Source: Acrasis kona (Eukaryota; Heterolobosea; Eutetramitea; Acrasida; Acrasidae). From it: a DNA stretch of 64,000 bases. The position numbers and the translations under genes are program-made. Every line of letters begins with the position of its first letter. Positions within the stretch are counted from its first letter, which is position 1. Location of the stretch: positions 1-64,000 of the forward strand of contig JAOPGA020000108.1 of the NCBI GenBank assembly GCA_026419775.2, read 5' to 3'. Under the pieces are notes generated by a model. That model searched no databases. It was given only the letters and a program-made list of their open reading frames with translations, and was not told the origin of the DNA. Below, in pieces: positions 24,776 through 36,700 of the stretch.

Positions 24776-25565
24776 GAAACTCTCTTCAAAAATAAACCAA
24801 ATATTGTGTTAACTTGTTATTAATACAAAGTGTTCAGCTTTATCAGATCCACTAACAGCTTCTAAATTTTGAATTGAAACTTTTTGATGAAGTGTTCTTG
24901 ACCTTGATCAAGATTGTCTTGACTGAACACTTCGAATTTTCATCAATTATGTCATGTGTCATTATTATCACAAGCCAATATAAATAAGACAATTTTGGTA
25001 GATTACTGAAATAACGAACCTATTTGTGCCTGTGGACTAATAATCTGATCCAGGATCAGTGAAAAAGAAACCGCCTCTGGAAGAGTTTGAGAGCACTAAT
25101 CACAAAAACTTTAAAACCTCCTTAACAGTATTAGAGCTAACCAGGAAGATCAGAATCTAATTTAATGGTCTTTTTATGCAGTGGTGACGGGAGGAAAGAG
25201 GGTTTTCAAATTAACGTTCTTGGTTGATTAAGGTTTTCAGGTGACGTCACAAAAAGTATAACCATGTAGGCTTAATTAAAACAATCTTATTCTGCACCTC
25301 AACTTTGAAATTTTATGTATCCTTTTCCTTTCAGAACTTCGTTTGTGTCATGAATCATTACAATGCAACAGTCCAATCAAGGAATTTTCTGGATCGATGA
25401 GAAATCGCATTGCGAAAAATAACAGCAGACCCGCAAGAGAGTGATACACCTTTTGACAAGTATCTCAACGATTTGTTTTTATAGTCACAATCGTTAAACT
25501 ACAACTACGCCTACACAGCACTTAAACCCTTTTAAAAACATAAAACAAAGCATTGTAAATATATA
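24776..25565. other. Intergenic region upstream of DDX6 with an inverted repeat
   Basis: About 790 bp without coding potential on either strand. It contains the inverted repeat at 24884-24946. The stretch just before 25566, beginning around 25480, is A/C-rich and pyrimidine-poor and would suit a 5' leader for the helicase gene. No N-terminal HYDIN exon is visible here. Confidence 0.5.
24884..24946. repeat. Interrupted inverted repeat
   Basis: The left arm TTGATGA-AGTGTTC (24884-24897) pairs with GAACACTT-(AATTT region)-TCATCAA (24925-24946), with a bulge of about eight bases in the right arm and a TTGATCAA palindrome at the centre. It would form a hairpin. Confidence 0.55.
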
Positions 25566-27383
25566 ATGAGTCAAAGATCAGTAACGCAAACGACGACTAA
25601 CGCAGTTGCCCAGCAAGCACAACCTACCACTAGACCTCAAGGAACAACACAGCCTAATCTAAATAATGATCAGAGCGGAAACAAATCACAAACATCGCAA
25701 CAGAACGGAGGAGGTAGAGGAGGATATAACAATACACGAGGAGGACCAAGAAGGTACAACAATAGTGCAGGAAGGGGCGGAGGACAAACATCCAATAACC
25801 AACAAAGCGGCAACGTAGGATCCAATAATACAAACAATGCAAACGGTCAACAATCACAAAATAACAACAACTCTGGCCAAAATAACAACAATAGACAAAA
25901 CAATAGAAGGCCCTACCAAAATGATAAGAAGGCTCAGTACCAACACCACAGAGGTCTCATCGACACCATGAACAAGGCCACGCCAGGAGGCGACTCTTCT
26001 GCACCATCCACATCACAGCAGACTCCCATCTCTTATTCAGCTGCCGTCCTATCCAACCCATCCTCATCCACCACCACCAACATTTCCACCGGTGCCAACA
26101 GCAACAACAACGAACAACAGGTCGACGATGATGACGAATTGTCACAAAAAACAAGCGGATTGAGCATGGGCAACGACGAGGACTGGAAGGACAAGTTGAA
26201 CTTGCCGCCAAAAGATGCACGCCTCAAGACCGAAGACGTTACCCTCACCAAGGGATCAGATTTTACCGACTTTTATTTGAAGAGAGAATTATTGATGGGC
26301 ATCTACGAGAAGGGATACGAGAAGCCAAGTCCCATTCAAGAAAAGACGGTGCCCATAGCATTGTTCGGCAGGGACATTTTGGCCAGGGCAAAGAACGGAA
26401 CCGGAAAGACCGCAGCGTTCATCATTCCCACGTTAGAAAAAGTAGATTCCAAGAAGGAATGCATCCAAGCATTGATCTTGGTGCCCACCAGAGAATTAGC
26501 GCTACAGACCAGTCACGTGTGCAAGGAGATTGGAAAGCACCTCAACGTCGAGGTCATGGTCACCACCGGAGGTACCAGCTTGAAGGACGACATTATGCGT
26601 CTGTACAAGCCCGTTCACATTTTGGTGGGAACTCCCGGAAGAGTGTTGGACCTGGTGGACAAGAACGTGGCCGATTTGAGCAAGTGCCAGATGATGGTGA
26701 TGGACGAGGCCGATAAATTATTGAGCCCCGAATTCGTTCCGTTGATCGAGAAGTGCATCTCTTGCTTGCCAAAGGGAAGACAAATTTTATTATTCAGCGC
26801 CACCTTCCCGGTCACCGTCAAGGACTTCCGGGACAAGCACCTGACCAATCCATACGAAATTAATCTGATGGACGAATTGACATTGAAGGGAGTCACCCAA
26901 TACTATGCATTCGTGGAGGAGAGACAAAAGGTGCACTGCCTGAACACCTTGTTTAGCAAATTACAAATCAACCAATCCATCATCTTTTGTAATTCAGTGA
27001 ATCGTGTGGAATTGTTGGCCAAGAAGATTACCGAACTAGGATATAGTTGCTTCTACATTCATGCCAAGATGCCACAGGATTTGAGAAACAGAGTGTTCCA
27101 TGATTTCAGAAATGGCGCATGTCGTAATTTGGTGAGCAGCGATTTGTTCACTCGTGGTATCGATATTCAAGCGGTCAACGTCGTGATTAACTTTGATTTC
27201 CCAAAGAACTCTGAAACTTATTTGCATCGTATCGGTAGAAGTGGTAGATTCGGTCACTTGGGTCTGGCCATCAACTTTGTGACCTACGAAGATCGTTTCA
27301 ATTTGTACAAGATTGAACAAGAGTTGGGAACAGAGATCAAACCCATTCCACCCACCATCGACAAGAGCTTGTATGTGGCGTAA
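25566..27383 (+). CDS. DDX6: DEAD-box RNA helicase of the DDX6/Dhh1/Me31B family
   Basis: Single exon, 605 residues. Residues 1-200 are Gln/Asn/Gly-rich with RGG-like patches ([13 protein letters not shown]), typical of a condensate-forming tail. The helicase core (~225-600) has every motif: Q motif ([17 protein letters not shown]), [51 protein letters not shown] and [10 protein letters not shown]. The wording is that of DDX6 orthologues, which repress translation and promote decapping in P-bodies. The final residues ([12 protein letters not shown]) match the conserved C-terminus of the family. The helicase region is more GC-rich and G/C-ending in codon use than its neighbours, as expected for a highly expressed gene. 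Confidence 0.95.
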   Translation: MSQRSVTQTTTNAVAQQAQPTTRPQGTTQPNLNNDQSGNKSQTSQQNGGGRGGYNNTRGGPRRYNNSAGRGGGQTSNNQQSGNVGSNNTNNANGQQSQNNNNSGQNNNNRQNNRRPYQNDKKAQYQHHRGLIDTMNKATPGGDSSAPSTSQQTPISYSAAVLSNPSSSTTTNISTGANSNNNEQQVDDDDELSQKTSGLSMGNDEDWKDKLNLPPKDARLKTEDVTLTKGSDFTDFYLKRELLMGIYEKGYEKPSPIQEKTVPIALFGRDILARAKNGTGKTAAFIIPTLEKVDSKKECIQALILVPTRELALQTSHVCKEIGKHLNVEVMVTTGGTSLKDDIMRLYKPVHILVGTPGRVLDLVDKNVADLSKCQMMVMDEADKLLSPEFVPLIEKCISCLPKGRQILLFSATFPVTVKDFRDKHLTNPYEINLMDELTLKGVTQYYAFVEERQKVHCLNTLFSKLQINQSIIFCNSVNRVELLAKKITELGYSCFYIHAKMPQDLRNRVFHDFRNGACRNLVSSDLFTRGIDIQAVNVVINFDFPKNSETYLHRIGRSGRFGHLGLAINFVTYEDRFNLYKIEQELGTEIKPIPPTIDKSLYVA

Positions 27384-27761
27384 GTCATTTCCATGCTCTT
27401 CCATACCTCCACCTCCACCTTTCTCCATCCTCTCCATTTCTTTTCCAAAAATTACTCTTCTTGTATTCGTCATGACTGTAAGAATGTTTTTCAATTGATG
27501 ATTCTTGCCCATCTTACCTCCACTTTCCCTTTTTGCCATAAAATTTGAACCTTTTTTCAATTGAGAACCTTACAAGAGTTGAAAATTAATTTTTTCATTA
27601 TGAATACAGGATATTGCCATAACATTTGTATCCTCTCTGGGTGAGAAGTTTTAAAAATGTAACATTGATGCACGAAATGTATTGTTCTAAATAAATGAGT
27701 GTTGTGTGTTACATGAAGTTTTTGTTTTTTACAATTTCAATTGCGGACAAATTTGAAATAG
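27384..27761. other. DDX6 3' region and VPS13 upstream region
   Basis: About 380 bp. It starts with a C/T-rich trailer and holds an AAATAAATGAG element near 27690 that could be the helicase poly(A) signal. The last ~70 bp before the VPS13 ATG are T-rich then A-rich. No gene is seen. Confidence 0.45.
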
Positions 27762-30700
27762 ATGTCTAGGAGCATCGTTTCCTCTATTCTGAACAAGGTA
27801 CTGTCCGATTATGTGGAGGGGATAGATGCGGATTCATTGGATTTGGATATATGGAATGGAGACTTGAATTTGAGTAACTTGCGCTTGAAATCATCCGCAT
27901 TCGACGTGACGCAGCTGCCCGTGTCTGTAGTGCACGGACATATTGGAAGCATACATTCAAAGATACCCTGGACCAGTATTGGTAGTGCACCCATTGTTGC
28001 GGATGTTTCGGACTTGTGCATTGTGCTTCGACCGAACAAGTGCGTCAAGTGTGATCCTAAACTGGAACAGAACAGACAGAATGTTATCAAACAAAAATGT
28101 CTGGAGAATGACAAACTTTTACGAAAGGTCCGAAAGACAGCACGTGAAGCAGTTGAGGAGACTGGTGATAGTTATTACACTAGACTAACAGAAACTGTTG
28201 TAAATAATTTACAAATATCCATATCCAACGTCCATGTCAGGTACGAAGACGTATCGAATTTTGGAGAGCCCATCATTATTGGATTCAAAATCGATAGTTT
28301 TGTGGTAAAGTCCACGGATGAAGACTGGATGTCTGCTTTTGTTAAAATAATAAATGGAGTGCTCCACAAAAAGGCAAATTTGAAGGAGCTGTGTGTATAT
28401 ATTGGAAAAAGTAATCAATTGCCCATCATTTCAGACATTGAGGACCATCACTCATTTATTCAAGCCATGCAAGAGCCTTGCCCGGAGGAAGATCTTGTAC
28501 TCGAACCCGTTAATGGTACTTTGATGGTAAAGTCCAAGAAGGGTTCAGCCACAGCCTCACTAGATGATGCACAATTCTCAGCCGTACTCGACATTGATCA
28601 AGTGTCATTAAAAATTGATGACAAGCAACATCGAAACATTTTGAACACTTTGGAATACTTTTCTAACCACAATAAAGTAGACAAGTACAGACATTTGATG
28701 CCTAGTGTTGACTTTAGCACGGAGAAACATAGACGTGATTGGTGGAAGTTTGCCATTCAAGCTCAGAACGCAGAAGTCGAAAGAGGAAGGTTTACTTGGG
28801 ACAACCTCATTACAAAAAAGAACATTAGAACCCGTTACATTCAATTGTACAAGAGAAACAAGTCCAATAAGCACAAATGGATGCTTCCGCTTGATGAATA
28901 CGAAAAAGAAGAACTTGAACAATTAGAGTATGATTTGGACTACGAGTGTATAGCCATGTACAGACAATTAGCCAAGAATGAAATTCACATCGAAAAGCAA
29001 GATCACAAGGACGATTACAAGAACGATCGATCTTGGTACAGCCGCATCTGGTGGGGAAGCAACCAAGAACCGGTAGACGCTCCCACACAACCAAACCACA
29101 CAAAAATCCTTGACGACGCCGGTTACAACGACAATAACTTACAGAGCACACAATACCCAAACGACTATGTAAAGACCAACTTGAAAGTACATTTACGAAC
29201 CGGAACAGTCAGCATGATTGACCACTCTACATCTAAAACGATCGTACAAGGGAGGATCGATGATTTAATCACCACGATTGGAATAAGAGAGAAATCAGTT
29301 GTCGTACAGGCCACCTTGAGAGATTTAACAATTACCGATAAATTCAACGAAAACACATTATTCCCAGAGATATTAGGTCGAAGGAGGAATGACGAGTTAT
29401 TGGCAAGCATTACGCTCGATACATGGTGCCGGCACGACGAAACCATCACTTCCAGTCAATACCTCCTAGTTGATGTAAAATTAGGAAGCACGGAGATTAT
29501 CGTTCAAGTTCCGCTACTTCAAAAAATGATCTCATTCATGAGCGTCAACAGAAACATTGAACATTCGCGAACGAGACCTTGGCAATTACGAATGCAACTT
29601 CAAGAACGAAAAGTATTGGACATTAACGTTGTAATCGAGACGCCCACATTTATCGTACCACATCAACACGACGACACATTACTTTTATTAGATCTCGGAA
29701 AATTAAAACTACGCAGCGAATTAGACAAGAAACAAGATTCCAACAATCAAGAATTTTCGGAATTATACGATCGTTACCGAGTAGCTCTCAACGACATTCA
29801 AATCGTTCGAATGAACCGATCGGATTGGCAACAAGAATTGTTCCATCTCGGCATCCCAATGTTGGAGAAATTAAACATTAAAGTGATTCTTGATCATTGC
29901 ATGATTCAAGATGATCAATTACCATTAAATAAATTACAAGGAAGCATATCCAAAATCAAAATTAATTTCTCGCCCGAATTATTCAAACATTTGATTTCCA
30001 TTTCGAACAATGTGATGGTCCTCGTGGACAACCCAACCGGCATGATTCAAAAAACACCAAAAATGTGCGGAATGATTTCGGTCAACCGATCGCCGTTGAT
30101 TACAAATCGAAATTATTGGTGCGAATTATTTCAAGATCGAATCTTGTTTTATGATTCAATCTCACGAAAGGATCTACCATTAGCAAGCATTGACATTTTA
30201 CAAAATGGTGCCACTCTAATTGACGACGATTATTACAACAACAAGACCAATCAAAATCATCACCAGCATGCATCGCTCAACAAGATGGAATTTGGAATTT
30301 TATTACCGAAATGCATCAACGACGATACGGATGCATTAATCATCATGCAAACTGATTCGATCGCTAATCGTAAAAAATGGTGCGAATCGCTTCACGAATG
30401 TTACTTGACCTTCTTGGAAAAGAAACCAAAATATTTACATCATGGCGACGATGATCAAAATGACGATCGAAATGTAAATGTGGATCGAGTCAAATTAATG
30501 GCAAGTTTTACCATTCAAGAATTCGTCGCCAACATTTCTCGACAATACGATTCGTTTTCTAATCGTCAATCCGATCCATCCTTGTCCGAAATTTGTTTGT
30601 CTAATTTAAGTTTTTCGTTATCGTCTCGTCAATTCGATTCCAGAGCTCACATGAGCTTGAAATCATTGTCTCTGGTTGACCAGAGCACCAACCAATGCAA

Positions 30701-33700
30701 CAAACCCATCATCGCCACCAGGTCAACCAACGACATTAATCTAATCGAAATTGAAATCATTCGAGTGTTTGATCAAAAGAGTGAATTTTGGGATCGCAAG
30801 AGCGATGTGATCGCGGATGCTAAATTTGGATCGTTGGAATTTTATTTCGATCCGTTATTCATGAGTTTGTTTGTAAAGTTATTTAGACACGTGAACGAGA
30901 TTTACAATAGTATGAATCCAAGAACTTTATTTTTATACGCATCTCCGGATCAGTCAACCAATAATCATCACGAAAGTGCGACTCAGGTACGCGCTGGTGA
31001 TGCTCGTGATTTGTTGTCCACTACTATTTCGTTACAAGCGTTGGAAATGTACTTGGTTGACTACGGAAATTTATTTGCTCATTTGAAAATGATCAATTCC
31101 GAAGTCATGTTGCTAATGGGTGCTAATGATTTGAAAATGAACGGTCATGTTGGAAATCTAAAAATAGAACAAATGGATCAACTCGAAACATTGTATCGTG
31201 AATTGTTCGGATTGAAGGATTTGGACGGAGATAGTTTGATTAAATTTAATTATCATAGCAGAGGTCAACCTGATGATTTGGACGATTCACATGATTCGAA
31301 GGTGGCTTATTATGGACATGAATTGGTTGCCACCATGGAAAGCATCAAACTAGTTTGGTTACAACGAGAAATTTCTAAATTTAATAAATTCTTTTTAACG
31401 GGACCGCTCATGGATGCTTTGTACGAAAAGACATCACAAGTGGTCGACACTGTTCCGGAATCTGATTCTGGGCCCATCAGACTTTTAAAATTAGATTTGG
31501 TGTTTTTAGATCCCATCGTGTTACTTCCGGTGTCTTCTGTGTCTAATGACTGTATTATTGGTACCATGAAACAAATAAGAATTTGGAATCAGATTCCAAT
31601 CATGTTTGACGATCAATACTTGTCGGAATTTCATTTCGATATGAATCAGTTAACTTTGAAAACTGATATCGGTCCGCTCAAGAATTTATGGGCGGTCGAT
31701 AAAACTGACCTCGAGGTTATTTATAGATATAATTTGACATGCACTAATGATGAGGTTCCTGATGGAGAGACTATTATTAATGTGGGAGACGTTGGAATTA
31801 CGTTATCGCACAGTCAATATCATATTATATTTAGAGTGATTAATGGAAATATTTATGATGGTCACAACACTTCTTCTTCCTCTTCTTCTTCATCTACTGT
31901 GCCATCACTACCAGTCAACAACCGATCTGGATTATCTTCTCGTACATTTATATCTTTCCCATTATTGACCTTAAAGTTATTAAAAGGCGATGGGTCTTCA
32001 ACAAATCCATTAGCACAGTCCATCATGTCTGATTTGAAAGTGACTTTTGCGTACTTGAGAGATTTATCTCGTTCGTCCACTCATTTCTCATTAGGATCCA
32101 TAGACGCTCATGACCTGCGCACGTGTTCTAGTTCACAATTTAAAAACTTTTTCCATAATTTAGCCAATCACTCAGAAGAGTTCATGCAGGTCACCTTGAC
32201 CAGCATCACCTCCGACAATCAATATAATATCTTTGTAAAAATAAACGATGCCAGATACGTACATGATGCCGATATCATCAACGAAGTCAGCGTCTTCTTT
32301 TCCGATCGTGGACCCGCAGTGAGAGATTCCAACCAACCAATTGAATTACCGATCAAACAAATTTCAGAATCGACAACCAACGACATTATCGTCACCAACG
32401 ATACCAGTCTCGGATCCAATTTAATTCTAAAACATCCCAACCGCTGCATGAGAATTCTACAAAATGAAAAAAAAACAATTTTGATCGATGGAAATGGACA
32501 CGATTTGGATCTAAGAGGTAACGATTCTCCCACCATATGGATCGCACCAGGAATGACATTAATCCTCCACAATGTAAAATTACTAATCGATGACGAATTG
32601 GACACTTGTGTGAATTACGGAGATGAACAATCCAAATTAGAAGCACCCATCACCAAAGGTGTTTTCCACAGCAAATCACCCTCACATCAATCCGTCACTG
32701 ATTCCCAATCCCAATCAGAAAAAATCATCTCCAGTTACAAATTAGAATGCGACCTCACGAATGCAAGCATCTTGTTCCCACTAGAAAACACCAACAAGGA
32801 CACTCGTATACTCAATGTCACTTTATGTGCGTACTTTTTACAATCAACCAAATCCAACGGATATTCTCGTTACAAAGCTCAATTAAGAGATTTAAAAGCA
32901 CATAGTAGCAAATCACAATTCATAAGAAACGACCAACCCTCCTCACTAGTCATTTCGACGCCTACCAAATCCCCATTCAAATCTCCATTCTCATCATCAT
33001 CCAATTCGAATCATTCACAATTTTATAAACAAATCAAAGTGGCACCGATTATCGAAATGGTCGGATTGAGTTTTGAAATTGTAACCGATCCACAAGAACA
33101 ATTGGATTTGATTCAAAAGAGAGCTCATGTCGTGTTATTGGGTGATGTTGCATTGAGAGTTGCTTATCAAGATGCAAAAATGATTTTGGAAATTATAAAT
33201 AATTTAAAAAAGAGTAATGGCGATGAAGAAGAAGAAGAATTAAAGAGCGAAAGTGATTCAAAGATTAATCACTTGATGGAAATTAATAATTTGAAATTAA
33301 ATTCATCATCATCACCTTCATCATCAATTGATAACCAACACGATGACCAAAATGAAAATCAACAACAATTGAATCAACATGATGATGATGATGATCAAGA
33401 TCAAGATGGTCAAGATGAAGAATTTTCAGATGTCAAAAGTCATTACAGTTCGGATGATCAAGAAGATGATGTTCATTCGTTACCACCCGACGAAATCCAA
33501 TCCACATTAGATTCCTCCTCATTGAAATTAACTACCCATTGTGAATTTGATTTCGATGGTAATTCATCACTAATCACCGCTATATTGGTGGATGATATTT
33601 CAGGGTACGACATTCCTCTCGTTCAATTCAACATTTCGCACATTCACTTATTAAGAGGATCACATACCCACGTCCAACACGCCCAATCTCATTTCATCTC

Positions 33701-36700
33701 CGAATTCATTTTGTACATTTCATCAAATTACTACAACATGAAACTTGCCGATTGGGAACCCATTTTGGAACATTACGGATTTCAGATCACTTTACAAAAA
33801 TCCAAAAATAAACCCGATTTGGATTCCATACGAATCAAGGACGTGGAATATAAAAACATGATGGATCTATCGTTACCCGATTCCAACGCTCTCAATTTGA
33901 ATTGTTCGCATGCAATGTTAAAAACGATCGCGAGCACGTTCGAAGCCCTACAAGAAGAAACGAGCGGCAAAGGAGTGAGCGCGCAATTCGATCCTTATTT
34001 GATTCGAAATCACAGCGGATACGACATTCAAATCACCTGCGAGAACACATCTTGTCACTTGATCGAAAATGGATCACATTGGGGATTCCAACCAATCATC
34101 AAACAATTATTGAACAAATTCACCTTCAACGATCCCGTTCCAATCTTGTTGAAAATACCAGATTTGGGATTAGGAGGTACCTTGGATGCAAGAATCGCTG
34201 GTACCTTTTTATTACGCAAGGATGCATCGGCTAGCATCTTTATCGATATCGAATTATCGAGAGGTAGAAGGATCATCACGATTCGAAGTAGCTTCAGATT
34301 AGTCAATCACACCAGCATGAAATGGAATTTGGGATACTTACATGACGATGGTGACATTTCGGAAATGGACGTGATCGAATGTGGAGATTCGAGAGGCATA
34401 CCTTTACTAATGATCGAAGCCAATGCGCTGGTCATGAAACCAGATGATTCGTTGGAATCGGATTGGTGCGAAATCTTACCCAACAAAGTAAATGGCATTC
34501 ACATGATTCGATGCAAATCTACAAATCAAATGATCCATGCCATTTGTAAATACACGTGCGATCATAAATTAGGTCCTCACAATCGATCGTGTACCATTCA
34601 TTTGCTGGCTCCTTTGGAATTGGAAAATTTGTTAGGATGCAGCGTTAAATTTGATTTGATCCAATGCGTAGATTTGAAATCGTCATCGTCCAATAAAAAA
34701 ATCATACAGAGCGGTAGGATGGGCGTGGGAGAGAAACTTTGTTTTTATAACGTGAATTTGAAGGATCATAATTTATTATTACGAATCAAACCCATCCATC
34801 AATCACACAAATGGAAATCGAAATTCTTGAGCATCATTTATAGCTTGGATCCGCTCGTCACCAAAGTAACCACCAAACAACGATTACAAGATTCATCGAA
34901 TCACTCTTTTGATTTTTATTTGGATTACGATTCGCAATCATCCATCGAATCGTCCAACAATCTACACGTGCATCACAAAGTTTGTTTCTACACTAGTTTT
35001 TGGATCTTCAACAGGACCAATCAAAATCTACTGGTACGCGATTCCGAATCACAAATCATCGCCGGTCAAAATCACGATTCGAATTCGCCACCTCCATCTC
35101 CCACGTTCAAATTCGATCCCATTCTAGAATCACAAAAAATCGTTCCCATCATGTGTGGACAATTATTGGACGACAAGGCCAGCATAAAAATAAATGATTC
35201 CGAATGGAGCGATTTGATTCATTTTGGAAACGTAGGAGTGATCGGTAGGATATCGTGCTTGAGCAAAGAAACAAGATATTCCATCGGAATTCACGTTGCG
35301 TTGGGTCCACATCGATTCAAAAGAACCAGAGTGATCACGTTATCGCCACGTTACGTTTTGATCAACAAGATACCGAATCAACCATTATTGGTTTATCAAA
35401 ACAACAAGGCCAAAATCGTAAATGACCAATTGGATTATCATTGGAGAGAATTACAAATTGATGTTCCGTGCGTTTGGTTCGGATTGAAAAATTCAAAATC
35501 GAATAAAATCGATTGGAGCGCTGCCAAATTAGAATTGGAAAATGTTGGTCAGATGAGCACAAAGATTATGGATCATCATCATCGAGATGGTACCAATTTA
35601 GATTACAAAAAAACGATCAAAATCATCACGATCAACATATCGGAACATTTGGGCACTTTGTTCGTGGTGGTTAGCGAATGCGAAAAACCGACATTTTTGA
35701 TCGATAATCAATTACAAATCGACGTTCAGATTGCACAATCCAATCCAAATGTGGACCATTCCGAATTGATTTGGTGGAACGTGAACGCCAATTGCATCGA
35801 TCCATATGTATGGGACCATTATTATGTGACCCAACATCAATTGTTGTTCAAATTAAATCACATCAAGATGACGCCCATCGCCATCGATCACTCCGTCAAA
35901 ATCGTAAGGATCGGCGGAAATCACGATCCGAGCGCAAGTAACAACGGAGACGTAATGATACGAATCATGAGTCATTCGAAGAATGGAATCACGACGATTC
36001 GATTCGATCAAATCAATGATAATTTGTCATCGAGCGATTATGAATCAGATCAATTATCATCTTCGATCACCGATCATAATCAACTACAGCGCCAATCCAA
36101 TCAATCTCCTCAGGATCCACTGGACGACGTCATCACATCGTCGCTTCAATTACATTTGACATGTTTCGGAATTTCGTTCATTGAGAACGAAACGCCTGCC
36201 GAAATAGCCTACTTGCAAATTGATTCCTTGTTGGTCGAAATCTCGCGAACAAGAGCACACGATTCGTTGGAGATTAGATTGGATCACTTACAAATTGATA
36301 ATCAGAACAAGAGTGCTGCTTTTCCGGTTGCGTTATGTGGTACTACCGATCAAACGCCTCACATTCACATTAGCATGAGAAAATCAAATCAATCAAATCA
36401 CTTTCATTATGTAATCGTTGATGGCAACGATACGACCGTAGCGTTGGATATTACCTTTGCGGAGCGCTTATATGCTTTTTTTACCGATTGGATGGAATCA
36501 GATGGACAAGAATTACACGATGTGAAATTGGTGATTCAAATGATGGAATTGGATCCCATTTCGAATCACCTACAAACGGTGGCCAAACAACACTTACAAG
36601 AGACCATGTATCAAATACTAGAATTCTACCCGATGAATGTCGAGATTAGTTTGAGATTTGATAGAGACGAGCGAATCAAATCTACATTGAGCGATGTGAT

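Noticed and set aside
27036-27560. 174-codon minus-strand ORF over the DDX6 3' end
   Set aside because: It is antisense to helicase motifs and shows no independent protein signature.
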